Assembly (NCBI GenBank): GCA_973895155.1 | Contig: OZ316892.1 | Coordinates: 18,166,001 to 18,230,000, forward strand | Length of the DNA stretch: 64,000 nucleotides | Reading direction: 5' to 3' | Origin: Marsupella aquatica | Lineage: Eukaryota; Marchantiophyta | Position numbers and translations under genes: made by a program | In this document: positions 1-12,300 of the stretch, piece after piece | Layout of the letters: each line of letters opens with the position of its first letter | Position numbering within the stretch: position 1 is the first letter of the stretch | The notes under the pieces: generated by a model | What the model was told of the DNA's origin: nothing | The model's input: only the letters and a program-made list of their open reading frames with translations | Database searches by the model: none

Positions 1-395
1 GGAAGGACGAGTGGTAAATTTAATCCGTAAGGCAGTAGCGGAGCAAGTAAAAGACGCACTGAAGCCCACATGGAAGGGAGGACAAATAACGAAAGAGGCT
101 TTCAAGACAATAGCCAGGAAGGCAGTAGACAAAGTCATGGGGGCACTGGAAGTCAAGGGGACTATCCCTAAGACGCAGGAAAAAGTAGAATCATTCATGA
201 AAACTTCTAAGCCAAAAATTGCCAAGCTTGTTCAGGTATATATCTACTGCTTATGAGACTCCCTTCACCGTCAGGTTACTTCTGATGGTCATAGATCCGT
301 ACTTTCTGCATTTCGTTGCACATTGCAAGGATGATCAACTAATGATAATCATTCTGTCCTGGCTGCAGGGTTATGTTGACAAATACTCGAAGTGA
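1..395 (+). CDS. 3' end of a gene with a C-terminal SRI-like domain (partial)
   Basis: The window opens inside a coding exon that runs in frame from position 2 to a donor (GTATAT) at 236. A short last exon at 369-395 follows a CAG acceptor and ends in TGA. The joined C-terminus has a lysine-rich helical pattern (ALKPTWKGGQITKEAFKTI, then KIAKLVQ joined to GYVDKYSK). This resembles the C-terminal SRI-like domain of PHRF1-type and plant CCCH zinc-finger proteins, which in that family contacts the phosphorylated CTD of RNA polymerase II. That function is inferred by family only. The splice keeps phase 0 (CAG|GGT), and the terminal YVDKY is typical of these proteins. The N-terminal and catalytic parts lie outside the window, so the full protein cannot be named. 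Confidence 0.6.
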
Positions 396-1490
396 AGAGG
401 ATAGCACCTTCCCGTTAAGATAGTGCCTCTGTATCCCCTTCCCGATTAATTGAAGCTATATATTGTACCTGGGTGATATCCTGTATAGATCTGACGTGAG
501 CGCTTGACTTCTCAAGTTCTCGCGAAATGGATCATTCACTCAGATGAGATCGATCTACCTTTCCTCTGGATGACGAGGGCAAGTATTTTATCACTAGATA
601 GCTCCAAGGCAGAGGTAGCAGTCTGGCTTCAGCTGGTGCGTTCTTCGAATTGGGGAGGTGGGGGAAGCTGGATGTCCCCACGTTGTTAACCACGTTCTGG
701 GCTGAGTCCAGTTGCTTCTGCGGAGTGCACGTTGAGCTTGATTATGGTAGTTTACCTTACAATGCCGACGCTAACATAGTAGCCGTGGATTTTGCCCTTT
801 GTTCCTCTTCCATCAGACACGACCTGGTCTACATTTATCGTCCATTAGATGGGTATCACCAAAGTAGTTGCCCCCAAGATGGGGACGTTGTCCAAATAGG
901 TGATACAGCTCCCCAAGGTGGACGAGGAAGAATGAGGGAAGCAGTTGGTCAAAGGTCCATGTGATTGTGTAGCTTACAGCTGTGGAGACTTTTGTTCCAA
1001 CCATGAGATAATATTAGATGTCATCTGGTTAACACGTCGAAACATCCTGTATGATAGCGGGCTGGAAGATGGGCGGAGCTCTAGCTAGGCAGAGTATCGC
1101 ATGTCCAAAGATGATTGGATCTATTTTGAATGATACAATCCAAGGAAATCAGTGTGTACATTTGGGGTTTTTGCCCCCGATTTCAATCCTATTCCGTGAG
1201 AGTTTCTGGCCTTGGTATAGCTCGTCCGTTTGTATCACATTGGCCATAAAGCCTATCCTTGAGGTGAGTAAAATAGATGAATGTGCATTGTGAAGGTTCC
1301 TTCCCTTTTCTGACAGTACTGATCAATCACGGTTAGCACTGAATTGAAAGTGTAGTTCACGGCCTGCAGTCATTTCCTCCATTTGTCTCTCTCAACGGTA
1401 TGCAATCGGTAGCGCTAGGAAAATGTCCTTTGCTTCCAAGCGTATATCTCAATGGGATACAAGCAATAGCCGACTTGTATATATCTGAAC
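396..1490. other. Spacer without recognised gene
   Basis: I see only short unsupported reading frames here. The first few hundred bases are probably the 3' untranslated region of the gene ending at 395. Confidence 0.5.
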
Positions 1491-1641
1491 TGGATAGTCT
1501 TACTTTATGAGTCGGCCTGTTCGTGTACGCATAGGCCTTTCCACAAACCCAAAAACACTAACTTGACTGATTCTCATGAAGAGACAATCAAAGTTGTAGT
1601 TTCGCATAGGAACCACATTCACAGATTGGACACTCTCTAGC

Positions 1642-1815
1642 TGATATTTGACGAGAACCAGATTAGTGTTATTGGCCCGTTGAAATGGAGATAATGAACA
1701 GTGGTAGTCACTATGGATGCAACTACTGTATTTGACGAAAACCAGATCAGTGCTATTGGTCATTGGAACAGAGATAATGGACTGGTAGTCACTATGGGAT
1801 GTGACTACTGTAGTG
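1642..1815. repeat. Two-copy tandem duplication, about 85 bp
   Basis: A segment containing TATTTGACGARAACCAGAT starts at about 1642 and recurs at about 1727. The copies have diverged by scattered substitutions. On the minus strand the duplication makes a short frame with a repeated peptide (TDLVFVKY and TNLVLVKY), but nothing else supports it being coding. Confidence 0.7.
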
Positions 1816-1880
1816 TTATGACACAAACTAGCTTGACTGCCCGGTCTTTTGAATGGGAATCAAGGTGAGAAAATTAATCC

Positions 1881-3280
1881 GTGGACCCCCATGTTATTTT
1901 AGAGCCAATTATCTAGAAACTGAAGCCCAAATAAATGTACAAGCCTAAAGAAAAAAAAATTCCAAAATGGACAAGTCAATGTTTGACACTTGAAATAGTT
2001 GCCAAATTTACCAGGGCAACCATAATTAACATGAATCACAAAACCAGTTGCAATGTGAACTTTGCAATGTGAACTACTGTTTAATGTCACGTAGCTCAAT
2101 TGCCCATTTCAGCAAAATGGTGTTCAACGGATGTCAATCACTTTTCAATCTTACAAGCAGATAGACGAAGAGAGAGAAGTCATCGATGTCATCAAATCAC
2201 TAACTTCGCAAAATTGTTGGAGACAAAATATCCATGGAAACATATCTTCAATTGTAGAATTCGGAATCGATCAGAAGCTACAGAAATTTAGAAACTCATG
2301 ACCACTTTAGTATTTGATAAAAAAATTCAATGTCACACTCATTGGAAAGCTAGATAACATTGGGAACTCATACTCTACTCAGACCTCAACTAAATCTATC
2401 AATATTAAGTTTATTAGAAATCTAAGGAAATTCTAAAACTCATAATCTTCTTAGTACTAGATAAAATCTGTCAGTTTTTGGTTCATTCTCATGGAAGGGA
2501 TCAACATTTCAAGGGTTGTGCACCAGAGATTTATATTTCTATTCACATTAGAAATTATGAAATCACGGGTAAAATCTATTTTTCAAATTATTTACTCAAT
2601 TCTTACTGAACAGTGACAATGTTGAGCTCATCAGGACCGTCTCTCCAAGATCTTTCCAACACCATATTATACGTGAGTTTTCATTGTGATTTGACTCAAC
2701 AATGTCACATCAAAAATTGCTGCCTGGAAAATTTTATGTTTTGAATAAAATCAAACTATAAATGAAACCTTTACTAGGGGCAGTTATACCTCAATCTTTG
2801 TCTTTTGATTTGCATGTAAGTTGTTTTTACATTCCCTTTTGCGGCATGGTGTCCTAGTTTTTACAGCAAAATTGACACAAACACTAATGCGGAAGTTAAT
2901 TTTATCCAAAAACAAGTCTCTTCATGTTTGCAGCGTGCCATGATGATGTGGGCGCGCTCTGGAGCCTGGAATTTTGGAAAGGGCCCCTAGTGGGGGTCCG
3001 TAAGTAAACACTTTTCAAAAAAGCATTTTGCAAGCACACATGTTCATCAATGACTTGGCCCCAATTGTGTTTTGCCCTCATCCCCACTTCACTTATGTCC
3101 CAAAGTCCTGGACCAGAAGTTTCACTTTAATGAGTAGGCCCTGAGAGTAGCTTTTGATGTGATTATATTATATTTATTATACAGTTATAAATAACAACAG
3201 TAACACTCATTCGTGAGTAGTGTGGGAATTGAGAGGCGGTCAAGGAGCATCAAGGACACGCATAAATCAAGTGAGGAGTT
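1881..3280. other. AT-rich spacer, no gene seen
   Basis: Long AT-rich stretch. No reading frame here shows a recognisable domain, and I saw no terminal repeats. Confidence 0.5.
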
Positions 3281-3283
3281 TCC

Positions 3284-4200
3284 ATGCGTCAAGTGTATAT
3301 GGAATTAGGTGGCAACTGGCTCTTCCTGCGGGCATTCTATTTGGGGGAAAGCAGCACTGTTACCATGCAAGCTTTACCAATCCTGCACTTATATGAACTA
3401 TATTATCAGTGCACTAGCCCAATGCCTCTGCGTTGCACAAAAGTTGTCGAGGTGAAAAAAGTTGTCGAGGTGAAGAAAAAATGTTGGTGTGAAAAGAGTT
3501 GTCGATAAGAGAAAAAGATGTCGAGGTGAGGTTGTCATTTTGGTTATTATTGTGAGTGTGTTATTGTTCAGGAGGATGAAGGTGAGAACATGGAGATGCA
3601 AGATAGGTGACAGTGACAATTACATCACTGAGTGGTAGCATGATCACCCAAAAAAATGATGTAATTTTTACTAAAATTAGAATTATTAATATTTTAAATA
3701 CATAAATATATACATACTTGTGTTTTTAAATGGGGGGCAGGGAAATACAAAATTATCTCACTTTATAGTATTCTCTATTTTTCCCTACCTTTTCATTCTT
3801 CTCTTCCTCAATTGTTGTTCCCCCTTTTTTTTCCCTCCATGCCAATTTCTCGCTACCTTCTTCCTGATCTTTGGATAGTCCTTTATCTTTATATCTTTGT
3901 GAGATGCGAGTATAATATAATAACACACCCTTGTAGAGTTGTAGTACCCATGGGAAGTAAAAAGGACAGTGGCTGGTTTGTTCTTGCTCTCACATAGGAT
4001 ATTGCCACAATTGTTCTTGCTCTCACATAGGACATTGCAATGTAATTATGTCTTATATGTGTACCTTGACCACAAAATTAATAATCAAACGATTACAAAA
4101 AATCACCCAAACTATCTACCGGCTGTCATTTATTCCCGCCAAATATACATTTTGTAACGGGTAGAAGGACTCAAATGAACGGGATTCAATATTATAGATG
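3284..4200. repeat. Dispersed repeat with internal minisatellite, copy A
   Basis: The left part has degenerate tandem units of about 18 bp around the word GATGTCGAGGTGARAAA (3440-3530). Then comes a pyrimidine-rich stretch (3780-3880) and a tail that includes GATTCAATATTATAGATGTA (about 4185). The same three blocks occur in the same order and orientation at 27340-28240, so this is one member of a mobile or duplicated repeat family. I recognise no protein in it. A small local duplication of TTGTTCTTGCTCTCACATAG lies at 3978 and 4013. Confidence 0.65.
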
Positions 4201-4730
4201 TAGATTGGAAATCATTTATACACCACCCAATAATTGCCTGGAAAACCACTTATGAACTCCTCCATATGTGTTGTCAAGTCACTCACTCACCCTTATAACT
4301 CAAGCCCATCTCAAATTTTCTTGAAAGGGGCAGCTTGCTGGATGTCACTCTTTTAGAGCACTCCCTCTGCTGCCTTGTAAATGGAGTCTCTTCTGATGCA
4401 GGTGTTCCTTCCCCTTTACTGTACCCCATTATTTACAAGCTAAAGATGTAACTCTTCCTTGTCTGGACATGCAAGGGAGGAGTCCAATAAAATCTCATAA
4501 ATTGGATCTTAGTCATTGTACAGGTACTCCAGGGCCACTCCCCGCCCACTTCTAGAACATTGGAGTGGACTCCCAGACTAAAAAAAGGCAGGGCCGGGAA
4601 AAGCATTTCCAGATAGCGGACGCCTGTGGGAAACATTAGAAAATTTCCTTCTCCATGAAAACTCTTTGTAAATTTTGGAGAAAACTAGCCGGGTTTTGTT
4701 CTTGCATTATTTAGCCAGTTGATGAGTCCG

Positions 4731-5410
4731 AGGCTGTTATGGTTATGGTATAAGATCAATCTTTGTGGGAAGGTGACCCTACTACATAAATTTTTCGGTC
4801 ATCAAATTTTGACAGTTTGAGACACCTTAATAATCTAGTTTTACACTAAACCCCTTATGGTTATGGCATAAGACCAATCTTTATGGGAAAGTTACCCTCT
4901 TCTGTCATCAAATTTTGACATTTAAGACCCCTTAATAATTGAGTATTACATTTTTTGGTCATCAAATTTTGACTGTTTGAGACACCTTCATAATTGAGTT
5001 TTACACGAAACCCCTTATGGCATCTATTGCGCTTCAGCGGACACAGGCGTTCACTATTCTTTGTAGGGGGGAGACTGTTGGTCTTATGGCCTCTAGTAGA
5101 ATTCCTTTGCTTGATTCTCCCATGCAGTTCACACCGGAGCTATACAGACTCTCTCAAGTTTGCTGATCGGTAAGAGTTTGGGTCCCGGTCTTTGGGCTTG
5201 CTTTAGTTCTTTGTTTCTTTGATGTCTTACCTTTCTTGGCCCCTTGGTGGTCCCCCCTCCTTGATTGGGTCTTGTGCCTGAGGGATCAGGTTTCCCAGTT
5301 TGGCTCCCTCTGTTTTTTTGATATATACTTGTGGTTATACCAATCTTTATGGGAAAGTTACCCTAATTTTGACACTTGAGACCCCTTAATAATTGAGTAT
5401 TACACGGAAC
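4731..5410. repeat. Degenerate tandem repeat block
   Basis: Units containing TTATGGTTATGG, CAATCTTTRTGGGAAAG, TCATCAAATTTTGAC and TTGAGTWTTACAC recur three times between 4735 and 5025. A fourth partial unit lies at 5331-5405. The last unit is separated from the others by the dispersed repeat at 5018-5310, as if that repeat had inserted into the array. Confidence 0.7.
5018..5310 (+). repeat. Dispersed repeat with conserved peptide, copy 1
   Basis: The plus strand reads a short peptide containing RGETVGLMASSRIPLLDS and MQFTPELY before a stop. It is followed by a T-rich tail with GGCCCCTTGGTGGTCCCCCC. The same peptide and tail occur at 15862-16190 (minus) and 62775-63060 (plus). Conservation of the peptide suggests the 3' end of a transposon coding region, but I cannot assign the family. 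Confidence 0.65.
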
Positions 5411-6428
5411 GGTCTACCGCAATGGGGTTCAGGGTCTGGGGTTTAGGGTTTAGCGCTAGCGGAGACCACAAAAACGCAACTCGCGACGACGAGTTTAGGG
5501 ACCCAACACTCCTTCCACTAGTGTGATTTCAGTCCCAGTCGAACTGTTTCCTGGTTCTGTCACTGGATTTGGTCGCCAATTTGAGGCCGCTGCTCCCATG
5601 GCGGTGAATTTGTCCAGGGAAGAAGACGTTGACGAGCTGTGCCTTGATTTTCGTTGCACAATTGAAGGCCCTCTGCTTCCGTGACGGTGGATTTGTTCCG
5701 GGACGGAGATGTAAGTTGTCGAGCCACCAAACTGCCCGTACTGTGCTAGGTCGTCCCCATCATTCTCGAGTCCATGTTCTCAATGCACTCTAGTTCCGTT
5801 CCACGGATATGGTGAGGACGGTGCAGGATTTTGGGTTTAAGAGAATGCTTAGTACGAGCGCGCAATTCCTTACACCCCAGTCTTCCTTCCTAGAGCCTAA
5901 TAAGATCTTACGGTCTTAAATTTCGTTTCGTTTTCGTCTTCGTTGTCTTGATTGTTTTGGATGGATGTCTTGCAAACGTTGCCGTGCAGCTGCGATGAAG
6001 AGCGAGGCGTGGTTTCGTTAACTGCTGTGGATCTAGTGTTGTCATTCTTCACCGAACTGTTCACGGGAAACTTGGCTAGCTTTGTTAAGAAGCGCTCGTA
6101 GAGGAGCAATTCACCGACGATCACTTCGGCGCTAGTAACGAGTCCAGGGCCGATTGCACTCCGTTCCGTCAACAGCTTTGATTTCTGTGAAACTGGCACA
6201 ATCCATCCTTTGCATCCGGGCCATTTTGCGTTTTGTCCTCTCGTGGATCGCGGCAGTAGTGGTTTAGCAACAGAGGGTTTAGGGGTTTTGCAAGGTCGAA
6301 GGCAGGACGGGAAGCTCTGTTAGGTCGTGGATAGCCCGGAATCGATACTGTAACTAAACAAGTGCATGTACTGTGCCCGTTGGCTGACCCGACTCTGAGA
6401 TCCCTCCCTCTCTCTCCCTGGAATTCCA
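5411..6428. promoter_or_regulatory. RRP15 upstream region with a local duplication
   Basis: This sequence lies immediately before the RRP15 start codon and probably contains its promoter and 5' leader. It carries a diverged tandem duplication, with one unit starting near 5579 and the second near 5660 (shared words TTGA(A)GGCC and GGTGRATTTGT). Minus-strand frames at 5897-6429 show no recognisable domain and I do not call them genes. No TATA box stood out. Confidence 0.35.
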
Positions 6429-8588
6429 ATGGGCAAGCGAAAGGCTGAACAGGTAGAGCAGAAAGAGCAAGGTTTACAAGAACAAGAGAATGTATCCACT
6501 GATATTGACAGCGAGGAGGAGGACGAGGGAGAAGCCAGCAGTGACCTGAATGAAAGCGGAGAAGAAGGGAATCTTAGTTTGCTAGAGGAATCTGATGAAG
6601 AAGAAGTTTCAGACGGAGCTGAGGATGATGAATTTTCTGGCGGAGACGAGGAAGAGGGCGACCCTGTTAGTCAGGCAGAAGAGGAAGAGCACCAAGATGC
6701 CCAAGGTCCAACCGCCTTCAGTCGAGCTTTTGGAAAAATCATGAAGAAACGGGTGCCTGAGTCAGCAATCACAGAGATCTCGGTAACACTTCTAAATTGC
6801 ATACATAGTTGGCTTTGACATTGCGTGGATGATGGCCCTGGTGAGTTGCTCATTGTCCAAACCTTTTGCAGGGTCCAGTATTGGCCGAAAGGAAGCAGCT
6901 CCTAGTCAAGAAATTTGAAGAAGCTGAGGCTGAAACGAAGGCGAAGATTAGCAACAAGGAGGAAAAGCGTGAGGTATCTGCCGTATATCCTCTGAATTAG
7001 TCATTACTTTTTTGTGTTAGTGTGTATTGTCAAGGAATTTTGATAGACAGAACTGGGATGTGGGTTTAGTATTGTCAATTGCTTAATTTACCCCAACTGT
7101 CACTTCTGAGATGTGCCGAAGTCGCTCAAGCCATAATTGAAGGTTATGTTACGTGTTCAACTCATACAACGTCTTTGGCCATGAGAGCTGCTTAATAGCA
7201 GCTATCTTCGTGGTAATGACTAAGAAGGGTATTGTTTATGATCCCACACAGTTGCGTGAAAAGGGGCATGTACTGCCTCTTACCTATACTGATGCCAAGG
7301 AGAAGGCGCTAATGAAGCTAGCCACTAAAGGAGGTCTGATTTCTGTAATTTCCTTCCTTAGCTGCATTTGGATGTCGACGCTATTGATATTTGTATCAGG
7401 CTCCCGTTGTAGTGTTCTAGTTGCTATTGATGATGTGGGGTGCATGCGATAAAGTGAACGCTGGTCGAGCTAAAATTCGTGTTGTGTTGTTTACTTATGG
7501 ATCCTTGGACTCTGTGGTGACCGATTGAACACAGTTGTACGCCTTTTCAATGCTGTAAGATCTTACTCCTTTTTTGTCCTTAATGTAGTGATATAAATGT
7601 TCATTTCATGACAAGTTGTACAGTGGAGTGGTGAATTTCCCAGATTAATCCCTAATCTGCTTTATATTAGTGTCCCAAGTATTGAAGATGGGTAACATTC
7701 CTTTAGATACTTCCTTCGTCTTCATGTAGCACTCACGGGGTTTCTGTTACTCCTGCAGGTGAGCAAGGCTCAAACAGTACAAGCAGACGCAGATATTTCA
7801 TCTAGCAAAGCTGCAAAAGGTATGCTGTACGCAAATACACACAGAACATGAAGTGATTCAGAACTTTCAATATATTAAGGAATCCTCTTCTACATAACTA
7901 CGTGCTTCTTTGACAGCGCATGTCAAACAAAGGTCAGGCTGTCTGTAGTGCTTCTGATGATGTTGTTGTGGGACTCGTGAAGTCGGCATAGAAGTACGGT
8001 TCAGAGCTATCACCTTTGGGACCAGCTGACTCTACTTATACGTCGAACATGAACATGTCCATTCTGTCTGTAATATGGCGCGAAATTATGATTTGCTTCT
8101 TGACCTGATAAGACCTGTTCAGTCTTCTCTTCAATCATCATGAAGGTTTAAGGTTTGATCGTTGCCGTTATGCCTGATGCAGCTACATGGAAGCAGAGTA
8201 AAGCAGCCTTCATGACAGAACTCCGAGCACCTAAGAGTGAGTTGAAGGGAAAGCAAGCCGACCAAAATCCAGGGCAGGTAAAATATGACCAACCCTTACT
8301 ATTTCTCAGTGTAAGCTCTCATTAGATTTCTCGGTGCACAATTAGATCGTCTGGGTGGCAGTATAAGGGTAGGAGGCACATACGAGGAAATGATGATCTC
8401 TTTCCTTTATGAAGTGGTATTTTGACTGAATCTGACAATGTTGTCTCCTTTACGCGAAGCAGGATGCAAACGAGGCAGAGCCTGGATGGGCAGCTCTGCG
8501 GACGGATTTTATGCTGGGAAAGTCCAAGAAATTCATGGATTGGGACAAAGGTGTTGGAGATTCTGGGCCAGTAACAGAGGGCGAGTAA
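6429..8588 (+). CDS. RRP15: Ribosomal RNA processing protein 15 (RRP15) homologue
   Basis: Modelled exons: 6429-6782, 6872-6973, 7252-7333, 7535-7554, 7759-7819, 8183-8277 and 8463-8588, all in consistent phase, giving about 279 residues. The N-terminus is very acidic (Asp/Glu runs, residues about 25-95). Then come AFSRAFGKIMKKRVPES, GPVLAERKQLLVKKFEEAE and LREKGHVLPLTYTDAKEKA. The conserved core VVRLFNA continues into VSKAQ across the join of exons 3 to 5, and the C-terminus has LRTDFMLGKSKKFMDWDK. This order matches the RRP15 family, a nucleolar protein needed for early 60S pre-ribosome assembly in yeast. The length is close to that of plant homologues. Exon 4 is only 20 nt but codes for the central conserved motif. 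The start is the first Met of an exon whose reading runs cleanly into the acidic region. Confidence 0.88.
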
Positions 8589-8712
8589 GAAGACCACTGT
8601 ACATGATGCACACCACTCCAAGAAAGTCAAGAATTTGGAATAAAGCCATTGGAGATTCTGGGCCAGTAACAGGGAGCGTGTAGAAGATCACTGAATATGA
8701 TGCACACCAAGT
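8523..8712 (+). repeat. Tandem duplication of the RRP15 stop-codon exon, 94-bp period
   Basis: Unit one (8523-8616) contains the last codons and stop of RRP15. Unit two (8617-8712) repeats it with substitutions; both contain GGAGATTCTGGGCCAGTAAC and ATGATGCACACCA. In the second unit the lysine/tryptophan-rich reading frame is broken, so it is a relic lying in the 3' flank. Confidence 0.8.
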
Positions 8713-9305
8713 GGAGCGGTTCATCTCAAGTTTGAGAATGTAGAATTGCCAGATAACACGACATGCTGGCCAGTGTCCTAGTCAAAGGAGGTAGACAGAT
8801 GGAGAAGAGTTCTCTACATATGTATTGATCCAATCTGCTGAGGATATGCAGATAGTCCGCCCATCTGACAGACGGCTGCCTATATGAAGGTTCGGATGAT
8901 TGTTAGCCAATGGTTCAAGAGAGCGAGTTACCGGCTAACCTACAACATGCCCAGAACTAATCGAAGCCTCCAGATTTATCATTGGGTTTCCTTTGTATTA
9001 TGGACGCGAAATACATGAGGCTGAAAATAACTTTTGGAAAGCACAATATCTGTTGAAGATGGAAAGAAGTTTCTATGTGGTCCCCTACAGATAAACATTG
9101 AATTGCCGTAATAACACTCAGTTTGAGTGCCGTGGTAACGGCTTCCATGGACCGTAAATTCGCATTTCGTCAACATGAGCAGATCATTCAATATTCCAAC
9201 TTGCATGCGCGAAAGTGATCAAAGCCAAGCTCGTGCCAGGTGAAATTGGCCGCATCTCAGTGTACATTACTGAGAAGAAAAAAGCAGATTGCTACAAAAT
9301 GATAT
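8713..9305. other. Intergenic spacer between convergent genes
   Basis: RRP15 (plus) and the aminotransferase gene (minus) end toward each other here. The stretch probably holds both 3' untranslated regions. I saw no further gene. Confidence 0.5.
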
Positions 9306-12300
9306 TCAGTTGTCCAGAGTATCTTGTGCCTTCCTCTTCCCTCTCCTACCTTGAGCGAAGGAGGCCAAGCGCTCAACTGCTACTTTCAAATTTGCGGGTG
9401 GCATTGATGCATAACAAGCCCTAAAAAAACCAGGTTCGGTATAATGGCAAGCATTTCCTGCAAAGGAAACGTTTCCAAGTTGAATCAGTGCTCCCCTCTG
9501 AAAAAAAGGACCTTCATCGTTCTCACAGTTGTCATGCTATTCGATATTGAAAAGAGATCTGATCCCAAATACTTGACCATGTCCAACACGAAGAAAACAC
9601 TCTACAGCAGGCTTTTCAAGCCCATTTTGATCTAGGCGCAGTCGATCAAGAGAACCTCAACGTAAACCATATACAATACCAAAATAGCAGACGATTCACG
9701 TACCTGGGGTGAGGATGATGTGACACTTGTCTCTGATCTCTTTCCAAAGCTGATCTTCAGACTCAAAAGTGTCCTGTGAAACAAATCGACGCGAGGAAAT
9801 CATGAGCCAGTAGCCACTTTCGGGTTTGTGAATCATCATGAAAATGTACTAACCAGTCCACACCTTGAAAATCAAGGGAGATTGTGGTCTATTAAATTAC
9901 AAATTAAAAAATACTCCAACAGCTTCTGCGCACGTGATTGCCAAGTTTCAATGGTAGACCGAGGTTCAATGCCATGTCAGACAAGAGGCATTTTGCTCTA
10001 CCTTACAACTTTACAACAGCGGTAAATCGAAATACCAAAGGAAGATGTAATTAACCTCTGATAATAGTTTTCGCAAATCCAGCCAACAGAACATGGCTGC
10101 GCATGCGGGCATATACTGGATGTTGGCCTCCTTTAAAACAGACGTAAAAAGCTCATACGAGTTTTTTAAGCGCCTTCAACCACAAATTTCAGGATGTCTC
10201 TTTAGCTCACAGCCAGACCCACAACCAGCCACAAGACAGCTTAATTGACAAAATTAACTTCATGATAACCACAAGACATGAATACTCAGGAAGATAAGAT
10301 TATTCTGGCCCATTTTGCGACCTGACTTTGAAATCAATCCAACTCTACTGAATTCCCTGAGTATTACTTTTTGCCTCCCAGTAGATCCATTTTTTCAAGT
10401 AGAAGACTGAACTGACCAACAAGATCTGAAAGACAAATGACAACTTTCCTTTGAAGTATAAGGAAACTTTGATAACTAGGGAAAACGGAAAGCAAAACAA
10501 CTACAGTATAAGGGCAAAAGTTCAAAGCCAAGTCGGAACGTAGTATGCTGCCAGCTATTCAAGAAAACGTGCGCTGCACAGTGAGAGAAGGTGCTCAAAG
10601 GAGTCCCCTTACATTGACGGTACAGGTGAGTAGGACAGACCTGTTGTTTTCACATACATAATAATCGACAAAATCTTCATCTTCCAGCAATATGGAAAGT
10701 GCGTGCTGTGTGTCATTTGAAACTGCAGCAAACATACCCATGTTCTGCCAAAACTGCAGTACAGACAATTTTCTTCGGAGCTCAAACCCTATGAGTGAAC
10801 AACAGCACACTTGCAATACAACGGCAAAACATACTTCCAGAAATCTCGTTGATACATACATAAAAGATACAGCATGGCACTTCAATATCAAACGATCGCG
10901 TTGTACAGTGTTTTACACATCTAACAGAACGCGAAACCTGTAGAACACACATTTCAGGGTGTTTGAAAATTTTGATTTACCTCCTGCATGTATTTATTCC
11001 TCGTATGGATGCACCCAACACGAAAACCGCTCATTCCGAAATCCTTGCTCATGCCATAAACTGTGTGCACCCTCTGTGCCACAACCTGATCCGACAAAAG
11101 GTTCTCTGAGACAGCAATACTGGCCACCTTCTCCATGCTAATGAACTCTATGGGCGATACCCTGGAAATTTCAGACATGAAAACAATGAGTAAGTCCAGT
11201 GATAATCCAGACATGTTAAACGTGTAACACGTATTGCATGAATTAGCAGACATAGGACAGTACAACTCTGCCCCGATTCCTGCAACTCAAAACATGACAC
11301 TCTTTGTCCTTGATGACTATTTGATACAGCGCATAAATATTCTTGTAAAAGGAACCATCAGGGTGGAGCATGGTTTTTTCTTGAAAGCTTGGCACAATTT
11401 GGTGAGATTGAGGAATTCCGGAAGGTAATGGCATGGAATCATAGACGACCTGTATTGCTGGTTAGTACTTTGCCAGTAAGAAAGGAACTTATTTTCTCGT
11501 TAAAGTTCTACAGTACTCTACATGGATCACATAAGCCATCAGATAGTTTCAATCTGGTATATTTCAGGTATATCAGTTCAATACCTCTGTTCATCTTCCC
11601 TATTGTAATAAATAAGTATGCAAATGCCTGGCAAAGAGCTACTGACTGGCAATTTCCTGGTAGAAGGCCATCAATCTGCAATATCTAACGGAGGGGAGCA
11701 GCCGCCGCTTAAATGACATACAAATAACCTATTGTGAACCTAAGATGGCAGTAACGTAAACTACGATGCCCCAATCACAAAAGCAAATGTCGTTATGACC
11801 GAGGATCTGTACACGCAATGTTTTGTTCAGAAATGTTCCAAAATTTAACTGAATCATACCTCTCACATTTGGTAAGTCACGAATCTCTTAGTTGGGGTTG
11901 GACAATAAATATTTCAAATCTCCTTCCTACTAAGAAATAACAGAACATCGTAGTGGCATTCCAGGCTACTAATGAGCAGGATCATGGGAACGTGATTACC
12001 CAAACTTGGAATTTGCGTAGATTTCATCGCAGAGAACATGTAGTCCTCGATTTATAGCCCAGATCAGCAGCTCCTGTGAACAAGAAGAACTCTATTCTTT
12101 CAGTTTCATATGCCAGCACCCTGTCATCTGTCACTGAACACTCCATTTGAAGGACCTTAATCTCAAAAGCTCTAATATTTGAAGAAAATTAGCAAGATCA
12201 CCTTCAGAGTGGACTCCGGGTAGAGGGTGCCTAGCGGATTGCCAGGGTTCGTGACCAACAAAATCCTGGGAGTTATGCCCTTTTTTTCAGCTGCAACTGC

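Noticed and set aside
5435-5455. Telomere-like TTTAGGG words
   Set aside because: Only about two imperfect copies in a row; too few for an interstitial telomeric array.
7917-7932. Possible 16-nt exon of RRP15
   Set aside because: It is bounded by AG and GT, but including it shifts the frame into a stop in the next exon. Skipping it gives an intact C-terminus matching the family.
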